DNA from: Sunxiuqinia elliptica
Lineage (GTDB): Bacteria > Bacteroidota > Bacteroidia > Bacteroidales > Prolixibacteraceae
Length of the DNA stretch: 64,000 bases
NCBI RefSeq assembly: GCF_900113005.1
Contig: NZ_FONW01000004.1
Coordinates: 214,759 to 278,758, forward strand
Direction: 5' to 3'
The notes below the pieces were generated by a model. It saw nothing but the letters and a program-made list of their open reading frames with translations. It was not told the DNA's origin and ran no database searches. The translations under genes and the position numbers were made by a program. The stretch's first letter is position 1. The number at the start of each line of letters is the position of its first letter. Shown here piece by piece: positions 17,326-24,443 of the stretch.

Positions 17326-19122
17326 ATGTATAGTCATTTATCAGATAGCCAAAAGGAGATTTTAAATTACGACGCTGGTTGTGTCGTAGTAAAAGCATGT
17401 CCAGGTAGTGGAAAAACATACTCTGTTGCAGCGAGAATGTCAAAGCTTTTAGCTCAAAAAAAATTTAGACATAAAGGAATTGCGGCTTTATCTTTTACAA
17501 ATGTGGCTTGTGAAGAGATTGCAGATAAATTAATAGTAGATTTTGATGTCAAACAAAAAATTGGCTATCCTCATTTTTTAGGGACACTCGACAGTTTCAT
17601 AAATCAATATATATTCATGCCTTATGGTCATCTAGTTATGGGCTGTAAACAAAGACCTGAACTAGTTGGAGAACCTTATTCTACTTGGAGTATCAATCGC
17701 TATGAGAGAGACCCTCATCAGTATTTTGATAAAACGACCTTTGATTTAAATGATAATCTAATTATGATTGCACCACATCAGGCATTTCATTTTAAATGGA
17801 TTTATCTAAATAAATCAGGAGAAATAAATGGTAATATCCAAAACATCATTAATTCAAAAAATGACCTATTTAAAGTTGGATATGCAAATCAGTCAGATGC
17901 AAATTACATAGCATTGAAAATATTACAGAAATACCCTCTTGTAGCTCAAAACATAGCCAATCAGTTTGAATACTTTATCATAGATGAGGCACAAGATACT
18001 AATGATATTCAAATGGGTATAATTGATGCTCTAAATAATTCAGGAGCAGGAAATTTTATGTTAATAGGTGATAGAGACCAATCTATATTTGAATGGAACA
18101 ACGCTCGCCCTGAGCTCTTTGACGAAAAATATAATCAATGGGGAAAGATTGAACTAAATGAAAATAGACGTAGTTCTGAAAATATTTGTAGATTCATAAA
18201 TTTCTTATCTTCATTTGATAGAATTAAAGCGGTGACAAAGTCAATTGCCACCTACGACTATGTACCTTCAATTGTTGGTTATAAACCAGAAAAGAAAAAA
18301 AGAGGCACCCAGAACTGGATTGTAACTCCCGAGGAAAGTAAAAGCAGTTTCGACAAAATAATGTGTTTGTTTTGTGCCACTTGTGAAGAAAATGGAATTG
18401 AAATAAACAAAGATAATGTAGCCATATTATATCGTGGTCAATCTAAATCTCAGTTTCTAGGTGTTCAAAGAGACAAATTCGAGTTTTCAAGTAATCCATG
18501 GTTACCAAATAATTATCATGTTAAAGATATTGTAAAGGGCAAGCATTTATATGAGAATGGTGAATTTAAAGAAGGTTATAGATTATTAGAGAAAGGAATT
18601 ATTGAAGCTATAAACAAGCCTAAAAATAATACCTTCTATTGCACAAACTCATTCATACAGTTGCTAATAGACAACAACGGAATAAAAGAACATAGAGATA
18701 ATTTATTTGAGCTTATCGAATTGATGCCCACGACTAAAAAGAAAACACTCAATGAGTGGATTAATGAGACTAATACACTATTTTCTAAGTTTAAAATTAA
18801 ATTCCAAATAGAAATAGATAATGGAAATATTCAAATTGATGAACTATTTGGAAATAATATGAATCATGGAGATGTGCACCCTTTTTACTTTGGTACGGTC
18901 CATTCCGCCAAAGGCAAAACATTTGAAGCTGTTCTTCTATTATTGGGTAAAAAAGCTGGAATGAATTACGTAAATATGCTATCTCGTGATTTTAGCACTT
19001 TGAAGCCAGCTTATCAAGAAGAATTGAGAATTGTTTATGTTGGTATGACCAGACCTCGTAAAGTATTAATGTTGGCGGTGCCAGAAGATGATGTAAATGA
19101 ATGGAAAACCAAATTAAATTAA
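17326..19122 (+). CDS. gajB-like: UvrD/Rep-like superfamily 1 helicase (GajB-like)
   Basis: A 598-residue superfamily 1A helicase. Motif I is KACPGSGKTYS (~23-33), Ia ALSFTNVACEEI, II FIIDEAQDTNDIQMG, III LIGDRDQSIFEWNNA, IV LNENRRSSENICRF, V FGTVHSAKGKTFEAVLLLL and VI LRIVYVGMTRPRKVLML, so all helicase motifs are present. I chose the ATG at 17326, one base after the nuclease stop and preceded by GGAG (17316-17319); the frame also extends upstream to a TTG at 17314 that overlaps the nuclease gene. It pairs with the OLD nuclease as in Gabija. It is longer than Bacillus GajB (about 490 residues), with an insert between motifs IV and V. Confidence 0.88.
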   Translation: MYSHLSDSQKEILNYDAGCVVVKACPGSGKTYSVAARMSKLLAQKKFRHKGIAALSFTNVACEEIADKLIVDFDVKQKIGYPHFLGTLDSFINQYIFMPYGHLVMGCKQRPELVGEPYSTWSINRYERDPHQYFDKTTFDLNDNLIMIAPHQAFHFKWIYLNKSGEINGNIQNIINSKNDLFKVGYANQSDANYIALKILQKYPLVAQNIANQFEYFIIDEAQDTNDIQMGIIDALNNSGAGNFMLIGDRDQSIFEWNNARPELFDEKYNQWGKIELNENRRSSENICRFINFLSSFDRIKAVTKSIATYDYVPSIVGYKPEKKKRGTQNWIVTPEESKSSFDKIMCLFCATCEENGIEINKDNVAILYRGQSKSQFLGVQRDKFEFSSNPWLPNNYHVKDIVKGKHLYENGEFKEGYRLLEKGIIEAINKPKNNTFYCTNSFIQLLIDNNGIKEHRDNLFELIELMPTTKKKTLNEWINETNTLFSKFKIKFQIEIDNGNIQIDELFGNNMNHGDVHPFYFGTVHSAKGKTFEAVLLLLGKKAGMNYVNMLSRDFSTLKPAYQEELRIVYVGMTRPRKVLMLAVPEDDVNEWKTKLN

Positions 19123-19387
19123 TCAACGCAACGTCAAGCACATTGGCTGGTCAAGCAAAACGACCAACTCACAGATCAAAACTTGCCAAAAACGATGGCT
19201 GTCCCAAAACAGGAACGAACTGCAGAGGATATAACACAAAAAACAACAAAAGCTCATAAACCATAGGCCTTTGCCTTTAACCTCCACCACCAAACTGCTA
19301 CCCAGAAGTACAACAATCAGCAACCTCAAAAATACAACTGACCCAGTTTATTGAACACTTCCCATTGTTTGAGTATCAAAACCCCTT
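19123..19387. other. Gene-free spacer after the defence operon
   Basis: No supported gene. The stretch has CA-rich, mixed-composition sequence leading into the 21-bp tandem repeat; no clear terminator with a T-run was found. Confidence 0.5.
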
Positions 19388-19574
19388 GGTTAACTCATCA
19401 ACTTTGTTGGTTGACTTGTCAACTTCTTCGGTTGGGGCATCTACCTCTCTGGTAAACACGTTTACCTCTCTGGTAGCCTCATTTACTTCTCTGGTAAGGT
19501 CATTTACCTCTCTGGTAGCCTCATTTACCTCTCTGGTAAGGTCATTTACCTGTCTGGTAGGGTCATTTACCAAC
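19388..19574. repeat. 21-bp tandem repeat, nine units, heptad-encoding
   Basis: Nine consecutive 21-bp units, each starting GGT at 19388, 19409 and so on to 19556. The late units alternate GGTAGCCTCATTTACCTCTC and GGTAAGGTCATTTACCTCTC; the first three are more diverged. The period is seven codons, so both strands stay open. The minus strand reads VNEATRE/VNDLTRE heptads with hydrophobic residues at positions a and d, like a coiled coil. Only TTG starts (19573 minus, 19365 plus) are available and no ribosome-binding site was seen, so I treat it as a repeat rather than a gene. Confidence 0.85.
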
Positions 19575-19830
19575 TAAACTTGTCAGAAAAGGAGGTTTTT
19601 GACTAAAAAAGAGCAAAAAAGCTGTTTTACAGGCTATTTTAGGGGTCTACCCCCTTCAATTGGGTTGCTACCCCATCAAAATTGCTTTCTACAAGCCCTA
19701 AATGGCAGGCTATCAACACGGCTCCCCTTTCACCAAACACATTCGGTAACAAACGGTGTGTCTGCTCGTACCTTTTTTGTAAATTAGTCTATACAACTCG
19801 ATGCTAACCAGCTGTTATAAAAAACCGAAA
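19575..19830. other. Spacer between tandem repeat and FrhB-type gene
   Basis: No supported gene. It contains short A-rich and pyrimidine-rich runs. A second candidate start for the next gene lies at 19801. Confidence 0.4.
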
Positions 19831-21033
19831 ATGATAACGGACAAACTAAATAGCACAAATCGGAACAAATGTACAGGCTGCCACGCCTGTGCCTCAATTT
19901 GTCCGGTTAACTGCATCGACATGTGCACCAACAAAGAAGGTTTTTGGTATCCGGAGGTGAGCGCGGCTTGTATTGAATGTGGTAAGTGCATCGATGTTTG
20001 TCACCTCTTTAATAAAGAGGAAGTAACGAACGAACCGATTGCTTTGGCCTGTATAAACAAGAACCCGGACATCCGCTCAACAAGCTCATCAGGTGGTGTT
20101 TTCTACGAACTTTCGAAATACATTCTTTCGCAAGGAGGACTTGTTTATGGTGCACGTTTTAATGCGAATTTCGATGTTGTGCATAGCTGCGTCAGCGAAC
20201 GCTCCAACCTCACGAAACTCCAGGGTTCCAAGTACGTTCAAAGCAAAATAGGTGCAGTCTATAAACAAATCGAATGCAATCTGAAAAACGGCAGAAAAGT
20301 CTTATTCTCCGGAACTCCTTGCCAAGTAGGAGGATTAAAAACCTTTCTACAGAAACCTTATGAATCACTAATTTGCGTCGATCTGGTTTGTCATGGCGTA
20401 CCTTCTCCCATCGTTTGGAGAAGCTATTTAGACTATCAAGCAAGCAGCCATGGCTCAGCAATCGAAGACGTTGCGTTTCGGGTAAAAGCTAGCGGCTGGA
20501 GAGAACACGCACTAAAGCTGGTTTTCAAGGATCAACAACATTACCAACAACCGGTTGCCGATGATTTATACCTAAAAGCTTTTCTAAAAAATATCTGCCT
20601 CAGGCCTTCGTGCTATACTTGCGATTTCAAATCGTTAAACCGGGCAAGCGATCTAACGCTGGCCGACTTCTGGGGGATTGAGCATATTGCTCCCGAGTTG
20701 GATGACAACCAGGGAACTTCTCTTATTTTCATCAACAGCCCAACAGGGAAAGACCTTTTTGATCATATTCAAGCCTCTTTCACTTACAAAGAAGTCGACA
20801 TCAAGCTAGCGGTTAAGTACAACCCTTCAGCCCAAAACTCAGCCAAACCACATCCTAATCGAGCTAAATTTTTAGCACATATTCCTGCTTGGCCGTTTGA
20901 TGAAGTCGTTCGAAGCTACTGCAGAGACAGTGTACTCGTAAAATCAAAACGAAAAATAAGAAAGCTAGCGATTACGTTTTTGGATGAACTGGGGATCAAA
21001 AATCTAATCAAATCGGCCCTTGCCAAATCATGA
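19831..21033 (+). CDS. Iron-sulfur FrhB/FdhB-type F420 dehydrogenase beta-subunit family protein
   Basis: A 400-residue cytoplasmic protein. The N-terminus holds two [4Fe-4S] ferredoxin motifs, CTGCHACASICPVNC (residues 14-28) and CIECGKCIDVCH (~45-56). Then come the FrhB/FdhB N-domain (SSSGGVFYELSKYILSQGG, VYGARFN, GSKYVQSKIG, LFSGTPCQVGGLKTF) and C-domain (DLVCHGVPSPIVWRSYL, LRPSCYTCDFKSLNRASDLT, DFWGI). In Bacteroidota such proteins usually sit in exopolysaccharide clusters beside pyruvyl- or glycosyltransferases; none is present here, so it is an orphan. It lies inside the 32-bp direct repeats. I chose the ATG at 19831, preceded by an A-rich stretch; 19801 would add ten residues. Confidence 0.85.
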   Translation: MITDKLNSTNRNKCTGCHACASICPVNCIDMCTNKEGFWYPEVSAACIECGKCIDVCHLFNKEEVTNEPIALACINKNPDIRSTSSSGGVFYELSKYILSQGGLVYGARFNANFDVVHSCVSERSNLTKLQGSKYVQSKIGAVYKQIECNLKNGRKVLFSGTPCQVGGLKTFLQKPYESLICVDLVCHGVPSPIVWRSYLDYQASSHGSAIEDVAFRVKASGWREHALKLVFKDQQHYQQPVADDLYLKAFLKNICLRPSCYTCDFKSLNRASDLTLADFWGIEHIAPELDDNQGTSLIFINSPTGKDLFDHIQASFTYKEVDIKLAVKYNPSAQNSAKPHPNRAKFLAHIPAWPFDEVVRSYCRDSVLVKSKRKIRKLAITFLDELGIKNLIKSALAKS

Positions 21034-21333
21034 TACAAGCGTTTTTTTTGATTGAAAAACTGCTTACGGATAGATCTCCACCGTTTGCTTTTTATCGCTG
21101 GCGTCACTCTGTTCAGGTCCTCTTCTCCGGAGATAAGAAACCGAAGCAGAACGGGATAAACGCGTCTTTCCAAACTTGGTTCGGAATCGGTCAATAACCT
21201 GCCTACTCTTCTATTTCTATCGTTGTTTGATCTTGAAGAGTCCAACTGATCAAGAATCTCGTCAGTCGAACAAAGCAATACAGTCTGTCCCATTCTTAAA
21301 AGAAGTCAATCAACCAAATAGACTAACCGAGCT
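21034..21333. other. Gene-free spacer before repeat copy 2
   Basis: No supported gene. An open frame on the minus strand (to 21293) overlaps the end of the FrhB gene and has no recognisable domain. A 10-bp palindrome TCTCCGGAGA occurs near 21125. Confidence 0.4.
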
Positions 21334-21365
21334 ATTCCTTTTGATAAACATATTTTATATATTCG
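21334..21365 (+). repeat. Dispersed direct repeat, copy 2 (right edge of defence island)
   Basis: Identical over 32 bases to 14173-14204, same orientation. Downstream similarity to copy 3 continues for about 30 bp (for example AGTGGTAAAGAATG here against AGTGACAAAGAACA there, both reaching GAACAGG/CAAACAGG). Confidence 0.75.
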
Positions 21366-21557
21366 AAGTGGTAAAGAATGCAATAAGCGAACAGGTCTTT
21401 GATGAATTTAGACATCTATACGTAAAAACGATATTGAAAAAAATTTAAAACCCTCCCAATAACTCAATAGAATAGGTATTGTTGTCCCCCTGAATTTAGA
21501 GGAATAACAATTCTAGTTGATGTACACTAGTTGGCTACAAGCCTGAGAAACCGACAA

Positions 21558-21701
21558 ATGATTGAATTTGATTTAGACAAACAAACCATAAAAGACTTGG
21601 AGATTTTTGCAGAAAAAAGTACTGCAAATTCGATTTCAAAATTCTACAATCAAACCAAAACGTTTGGCGGCAAGAGTAAATCTTGGATTTCAATCGATTA
21701 G
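21558..21701 (+). pseudogene. Truncated MutS-family fragment
   Basis: A 47-codon frame from an ATG, beginning MIEFDLDKQTIKDLEIFAEK and continuing NSISKFYNQTKTFGGKSK, then SWISID and a stop. The first ~40 residues resemble the N-terminus of Bacteroidota MutS-related proteins (pattern FxxDxQTxxDLxIF, then NSIxxFxNxTxTxGG), from memory of that family. The normal protein has several hundred more residues. The break after ~21678 coincides with the start of the GNAT gene, so this looks like a remnant left by deletion or insertion. Confidence 0.5.
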
Positions 21702-21715
21702 CAAATTCTTTAGTC

Positions 21716-22174
21716 ATGATCAAAGAAAAAATGATATTTAGAGAAGCCAAAGCAGCTGATATTGAACAGATTCAAATTGTACGAAACTCGGTTACTGAAA
21801 ATACGCTGTCAAATCCGGGGTTAATAACGGATGAAGATTGCCTGGAATTCATCAGCCAACGAGGGAAAGGCTGGGTTTGCGAAATCGAAAATCAGCTTGT
21901 TGGTTTTTCAATCGTTGATTTGAAAGAGCAGAATGTTTGGGCCTTATTCTTAAAGCCGCAATTTGAGCAACGGGGCATCGGGCGTAAACTTCAAAAGCTC
22001 ATGCTTGATTGGTATTTTAAGCAGACCAAAGCCAGTGTCTGGTTAGGAACTGCGCCAAACACAAGAGCTGAAAAATTCTACCGACAATCCGGATGGACTG
22101 TCATCGGCACACATGGAAAAGGTGAAATCAAGTTTGAAATGACCTACGAAACCTGGCAGAAGCTCAATCCATAG
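21716..22174 (+). CDS. GNAT-family N-acetyltransferase
   Basis: A 152-residue GNAT acetyltransferase. The acetyl-CoA loop is in LKPQFEQRGIGRKLQKLM (Q/RxxGxG/A type), preceded by beta-4 VWALFLKP and followed by ASVWLGTAPNTRAEKFYRQS and GWTVIGTHGKGEIKFEM, the typical end of the fold. It acetylates an amine with acetyl-CoA; the substrate is unknown. The ATG at 21716 is used here; the ATG at 21731 (MIFREAKAADIEQIQ) is an equally good family-like start. It stands alone between the MutS fragment and the convergent BNR gene. Confidence 0.82.
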   Translation: MIKEKMIFREAKAADIEQIQIVRNSVTENTLSNPGLITDEDCLEFISQRGKGWVCEIENQLVGFSIVDLKEQNVWALFLKPQFEQRGIGRKLQKLMLDWYFKQTKASVWLGTAPNTRAEKFYRQSGWTVIGTHGKGEIKFEMTYETWQKLNP

Positions 22175-22196
22175 GTAAACTGATTCGAATTTAGCA

Positions 22197-23393
22197 CTAC
22201 CTGATTTTATCCGGATCCACCACCAAATGCTTGATGGATTTGCCATGGTCGCCGGTGCGCGATGAGTACGAAATGTGCAATCGCCCGTCCGGTGTCTGAA
22301 TCAAGGACGGATAAGAATAGCTGCCACTCGACTTGCTGTGTGGCTTATCCTTTTCCAGGTAGGTTTTCCACTTCCAGCTTTGGCCTTCATCGTCCGATAG
22401 CATCAGCACCACCTGGTAGCGCCCGTCCGAAACATCATTGCCCACAAAGGCCCAACGCCCATCCTGCAGGTTAAGCAGCTCCACGCTGGCCGTATTGGGG
22501 ATATCCAGCTTTTGGGTGTACGACCAGCTATAGCCATTGTCTTTCGAGACACTTCGGTGTACGCGGGCCGGAGCATCTCCGCTATCGCGCATGTAGGCCA
22601 CCAAATCGCCATTGGTGCAAAGCGCCAAAGCCGGCTGAATAGGTCCCCGCCCAACAATGGGTTTGGAGGGCTGCCAGGTTTCGCCATCATCATCAGAGAG
22701 CGCACAAATCGACAGGTTAAACCCATCCGAATACAAGGGTAGCACCATTCGTCCACTGGGCAAAATCAGGGGTTTGATGCGGCTCATCCAGCCAATGCTT
22801 CGCAAAACCGGGTCGTGGCTTGCTTTTTTGATCTGCTCATCGTACAAGGGCGCGTAACCGGCCCAGCCATGATGCAGTTCCGGCATTTGCTCAAATTGCG
22901 CTGCGATTTCCTCAACAAACTCCTCGCCCGGCTTCAGCAAAATATTATCCTGCCACTCCCACACCGGAGCTCCCGGCTTATCGTAGTTGGCGCTTGTGCG
23001 TGTCCGCAAAATCGATCCTTCCCAGCGGTTACCATTCACCGCAATCCAAACCAAAAACAACTTGTTTTGGCCATTCAAAAACAGTACCGGGTTGCAATCG
23101 GGGATGTCCGGCGTGTCTGCCATCAGAAAAGGCATGCTCCACTGCTTCTTCCCTTGCTCTAGCCGCGCTCCCATGATTCGCACATCGTCGGATTTGCGTT
23201 CACCACTGCCCTGAAACCAACAGATAAGAAGATCGCCATTGGGCAAAGCCACCAAGCTGCTGCTGTGCACGTGTTCTGACTGTTCCAGGAAAATAAGCTC
23301 CTCGCTAATTACCGCTTCATACGAATCCTGTGCCTGCAGGCTTGCCACTCCTGCCATCAGCAGCAAGAAAAATATGATCGCTTGTTTTATCAT
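22197..23393 (-). CDS. Secreted BNR-repeat (sialidase-fold) protein 2
   Basis: A 398-residue protein with a signal peptide (IIFFLLLMAGVASLQAQ). Asp-box motifs SDDDGETWQPS, SKDNGYSWSYT and SDDEGQSWKWK, together with HSSSLVALPNGDLLICWFQG, place it in the BNR_2 propeller family. As in the protein at 8942, no FRIP motif is seen, so GH33 sialidase activity is not supported. The C-terminal YSYPSLIQTPDGRLHISYSS and IKHLVVDP closely resemble the end of the 8942 protein (YSYPAVIQTRDGMIHITYTW, IKHVVVDP), showing a common origin. I chose the ATG at 23393; a TTG at 23402 is in frame. Last gene of the long minus-strand operon; likely a glycan-active hydrolase or lyase. Confidence 0.82.
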   Translation of the reverse strand: MIKQAIIFFLLLMAGVASLQAQDSYEAVISEELIFLEQSEHVHSSSLVALPNGDLLICWFQGSGERKSDDVRIMGARLEQGKKQWSMPFLMADTPDIPDCNPVLFLNGQNKLFLVWIAVNGNRWEGSILRTRTSANYDKPGAPVWEWQDNILLKPGEEFVEEIAAQFEQMPELHHGWAGYAPLYDEQIKKASHDPVLRSIGWMSRIKPLILPSGRMVLPLYSDGFNLSICALSDDDGETWQPSKPIVGRGPIQPALALCTNGDLVAYMRDSGDAPARVHRSVSKDNGYSWSYTQKLDIPNTASVELLNLQDGRWAFVGNDVSDGRYQVVLMLSDDEGQSWKWKTYLEKDKPHSKSSGSYSYPSLIQTPDGRLHISYSSRTGDHGKSIKHLVVDPDKIR

Positions 23394-23432
23394 CCTTGTC
23401 AATTTTTAGTTAAAGATAAGATTTAGCTGCTT

Positions 23433-24440
23433 TTAACGGGCGGCCTGTTCTTTTTCCTGAAACGAACCGGGAAACGAGCATTCCAAAACCTTCTTGCCAC
23501 TCCACTCCCGAATCCACGTTTTAAACTGGCGCTGGTTTTCTTGCAGCACAATCACCCGACCACCCGCTTTCGGGTCTTCCTCATTTCGCATCACTTTGGT
23601 TACTCGCCCATAAGCCAAGGCAATGCCATGGAAAACACCAATGTAATCGTTGATATGATCATGTCCGGTGAAAGTCCCCATCACATCTCCCCCATGAAGC
23701 ATAGCAGCAAACATGCCTGTATTGATATCCGGGCTGCATTCGTCTTCGTTTTTTACCCCGACAGGAGGCGCCAGTTGGTTGTTCCACGCTTGAGTGTATT
23801 CCGGCAAGGGAATATGAAAGAAAGCAAGGGCCGGCAAGGGTTGCCCAGCATTAGCCGCCGTATAGTCGCGACTCTTTTGCAAGTACCAGTTGACCTGTGA
23901 AAAATCGAACCAGCCGTAACCATCCACCTTCGGTTTCAAGGTGCTGTAGGCATTCGAGTCCATGCAATAAAGCAAGGCTGCCGTCTTTTGGTTGTGTCCC
24001 TTCACGGTTAACACAAAATTGGTGCTTCCCGTCAGCGTGCCTACATCGTGGTTTAAGCAGCCCGGAAACTGCTCCACAAAGTTGGCCAGTTCCTTTCGTG
24101 CCTTAGCATCCCGGGCATCATGGTTCCCAAACACCACCACCCAAGGAACATCTTCTGCCTCGAAGATGGCAGCCAGCTTTCGGTAAATTTCCCGAGGTGC
24201 ATGCTGACTGGCAATGTCGCCGGTGAGTACAGCCAGCTGCGGCCTCTCTGCCGCCAACACCGAACTGATGACATCAAACACCTGCACGTTTTTCCCTTCT
24301 TCCAGGTTGATGTGCGTATCGGTAAACTGCACCACTTTAAAATCTCCATCTGAAGTAAAATCAAGCGATCTTTTCTGTTGAGCAGTCCCACTCAAAGTCC
24401 AGAATACAAGCAGCAAAAGGGTATACACCAATCGTTTCAT
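23433..24440 (-). CDS. Secreted calcineurin-like metallophosphoesterase
   Basis: A 335-residue protein with a signal peptide (VYTLLLLVFWTLSGTAQ). The binuclear metal centre is complete: DTH at 41-43, GD at 74-75, GNHD at 105-108, the histidine in ALAFFHIPLPEY, and GHDH in MGTFTGHDHINDY. This is the Dcr2/purple-acid-phosphatase-like metallophosphoesterase group, which hydrolyses phosphomonoesters or diesters in the periplasm. It lies 39 bp upstream of the BNR gene and only 3 bp after the preceding phosphatase, so the two phosphoesterases are surely co-transcribed. Confidence 0.88.
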   Translation of the reverse strand: MKRLVYTLLLLVFWTLSGTAQQKRSLDFTSDGDFKVVQFTDTHINLEEGKNVQVFDVISSVLAAERPQLAVLTGDIASQHAPREIYRKLAAIFEAEDVPWVVVFGNHDARDAKARKELANFVEQFPGCLNHDVGTLTGSTNFVLTVKGHNQKTAALLYCMDSNAYSTLKPKVDGYGWFDFSQVNWYLQKSRDYTAANAGQPLPALAFFHIPLPEYTQAWNNQLAPPVGVKNEDECSPDINTGMFAAMLHGGDVMGTFTGHDHINDYIGVFHGIALAYGRVTKVMRNEEDPKAGGRVIVLQENQRQFKTWIREWSGKKVLECSFPGSFQEKEQAAR

Positions 24441-24443
24441 TTC

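Noticed and set aside
19388..19574. CRISPR array
   Set aside because: Units are contiguous with no unique spacers and no cas genes nearby.
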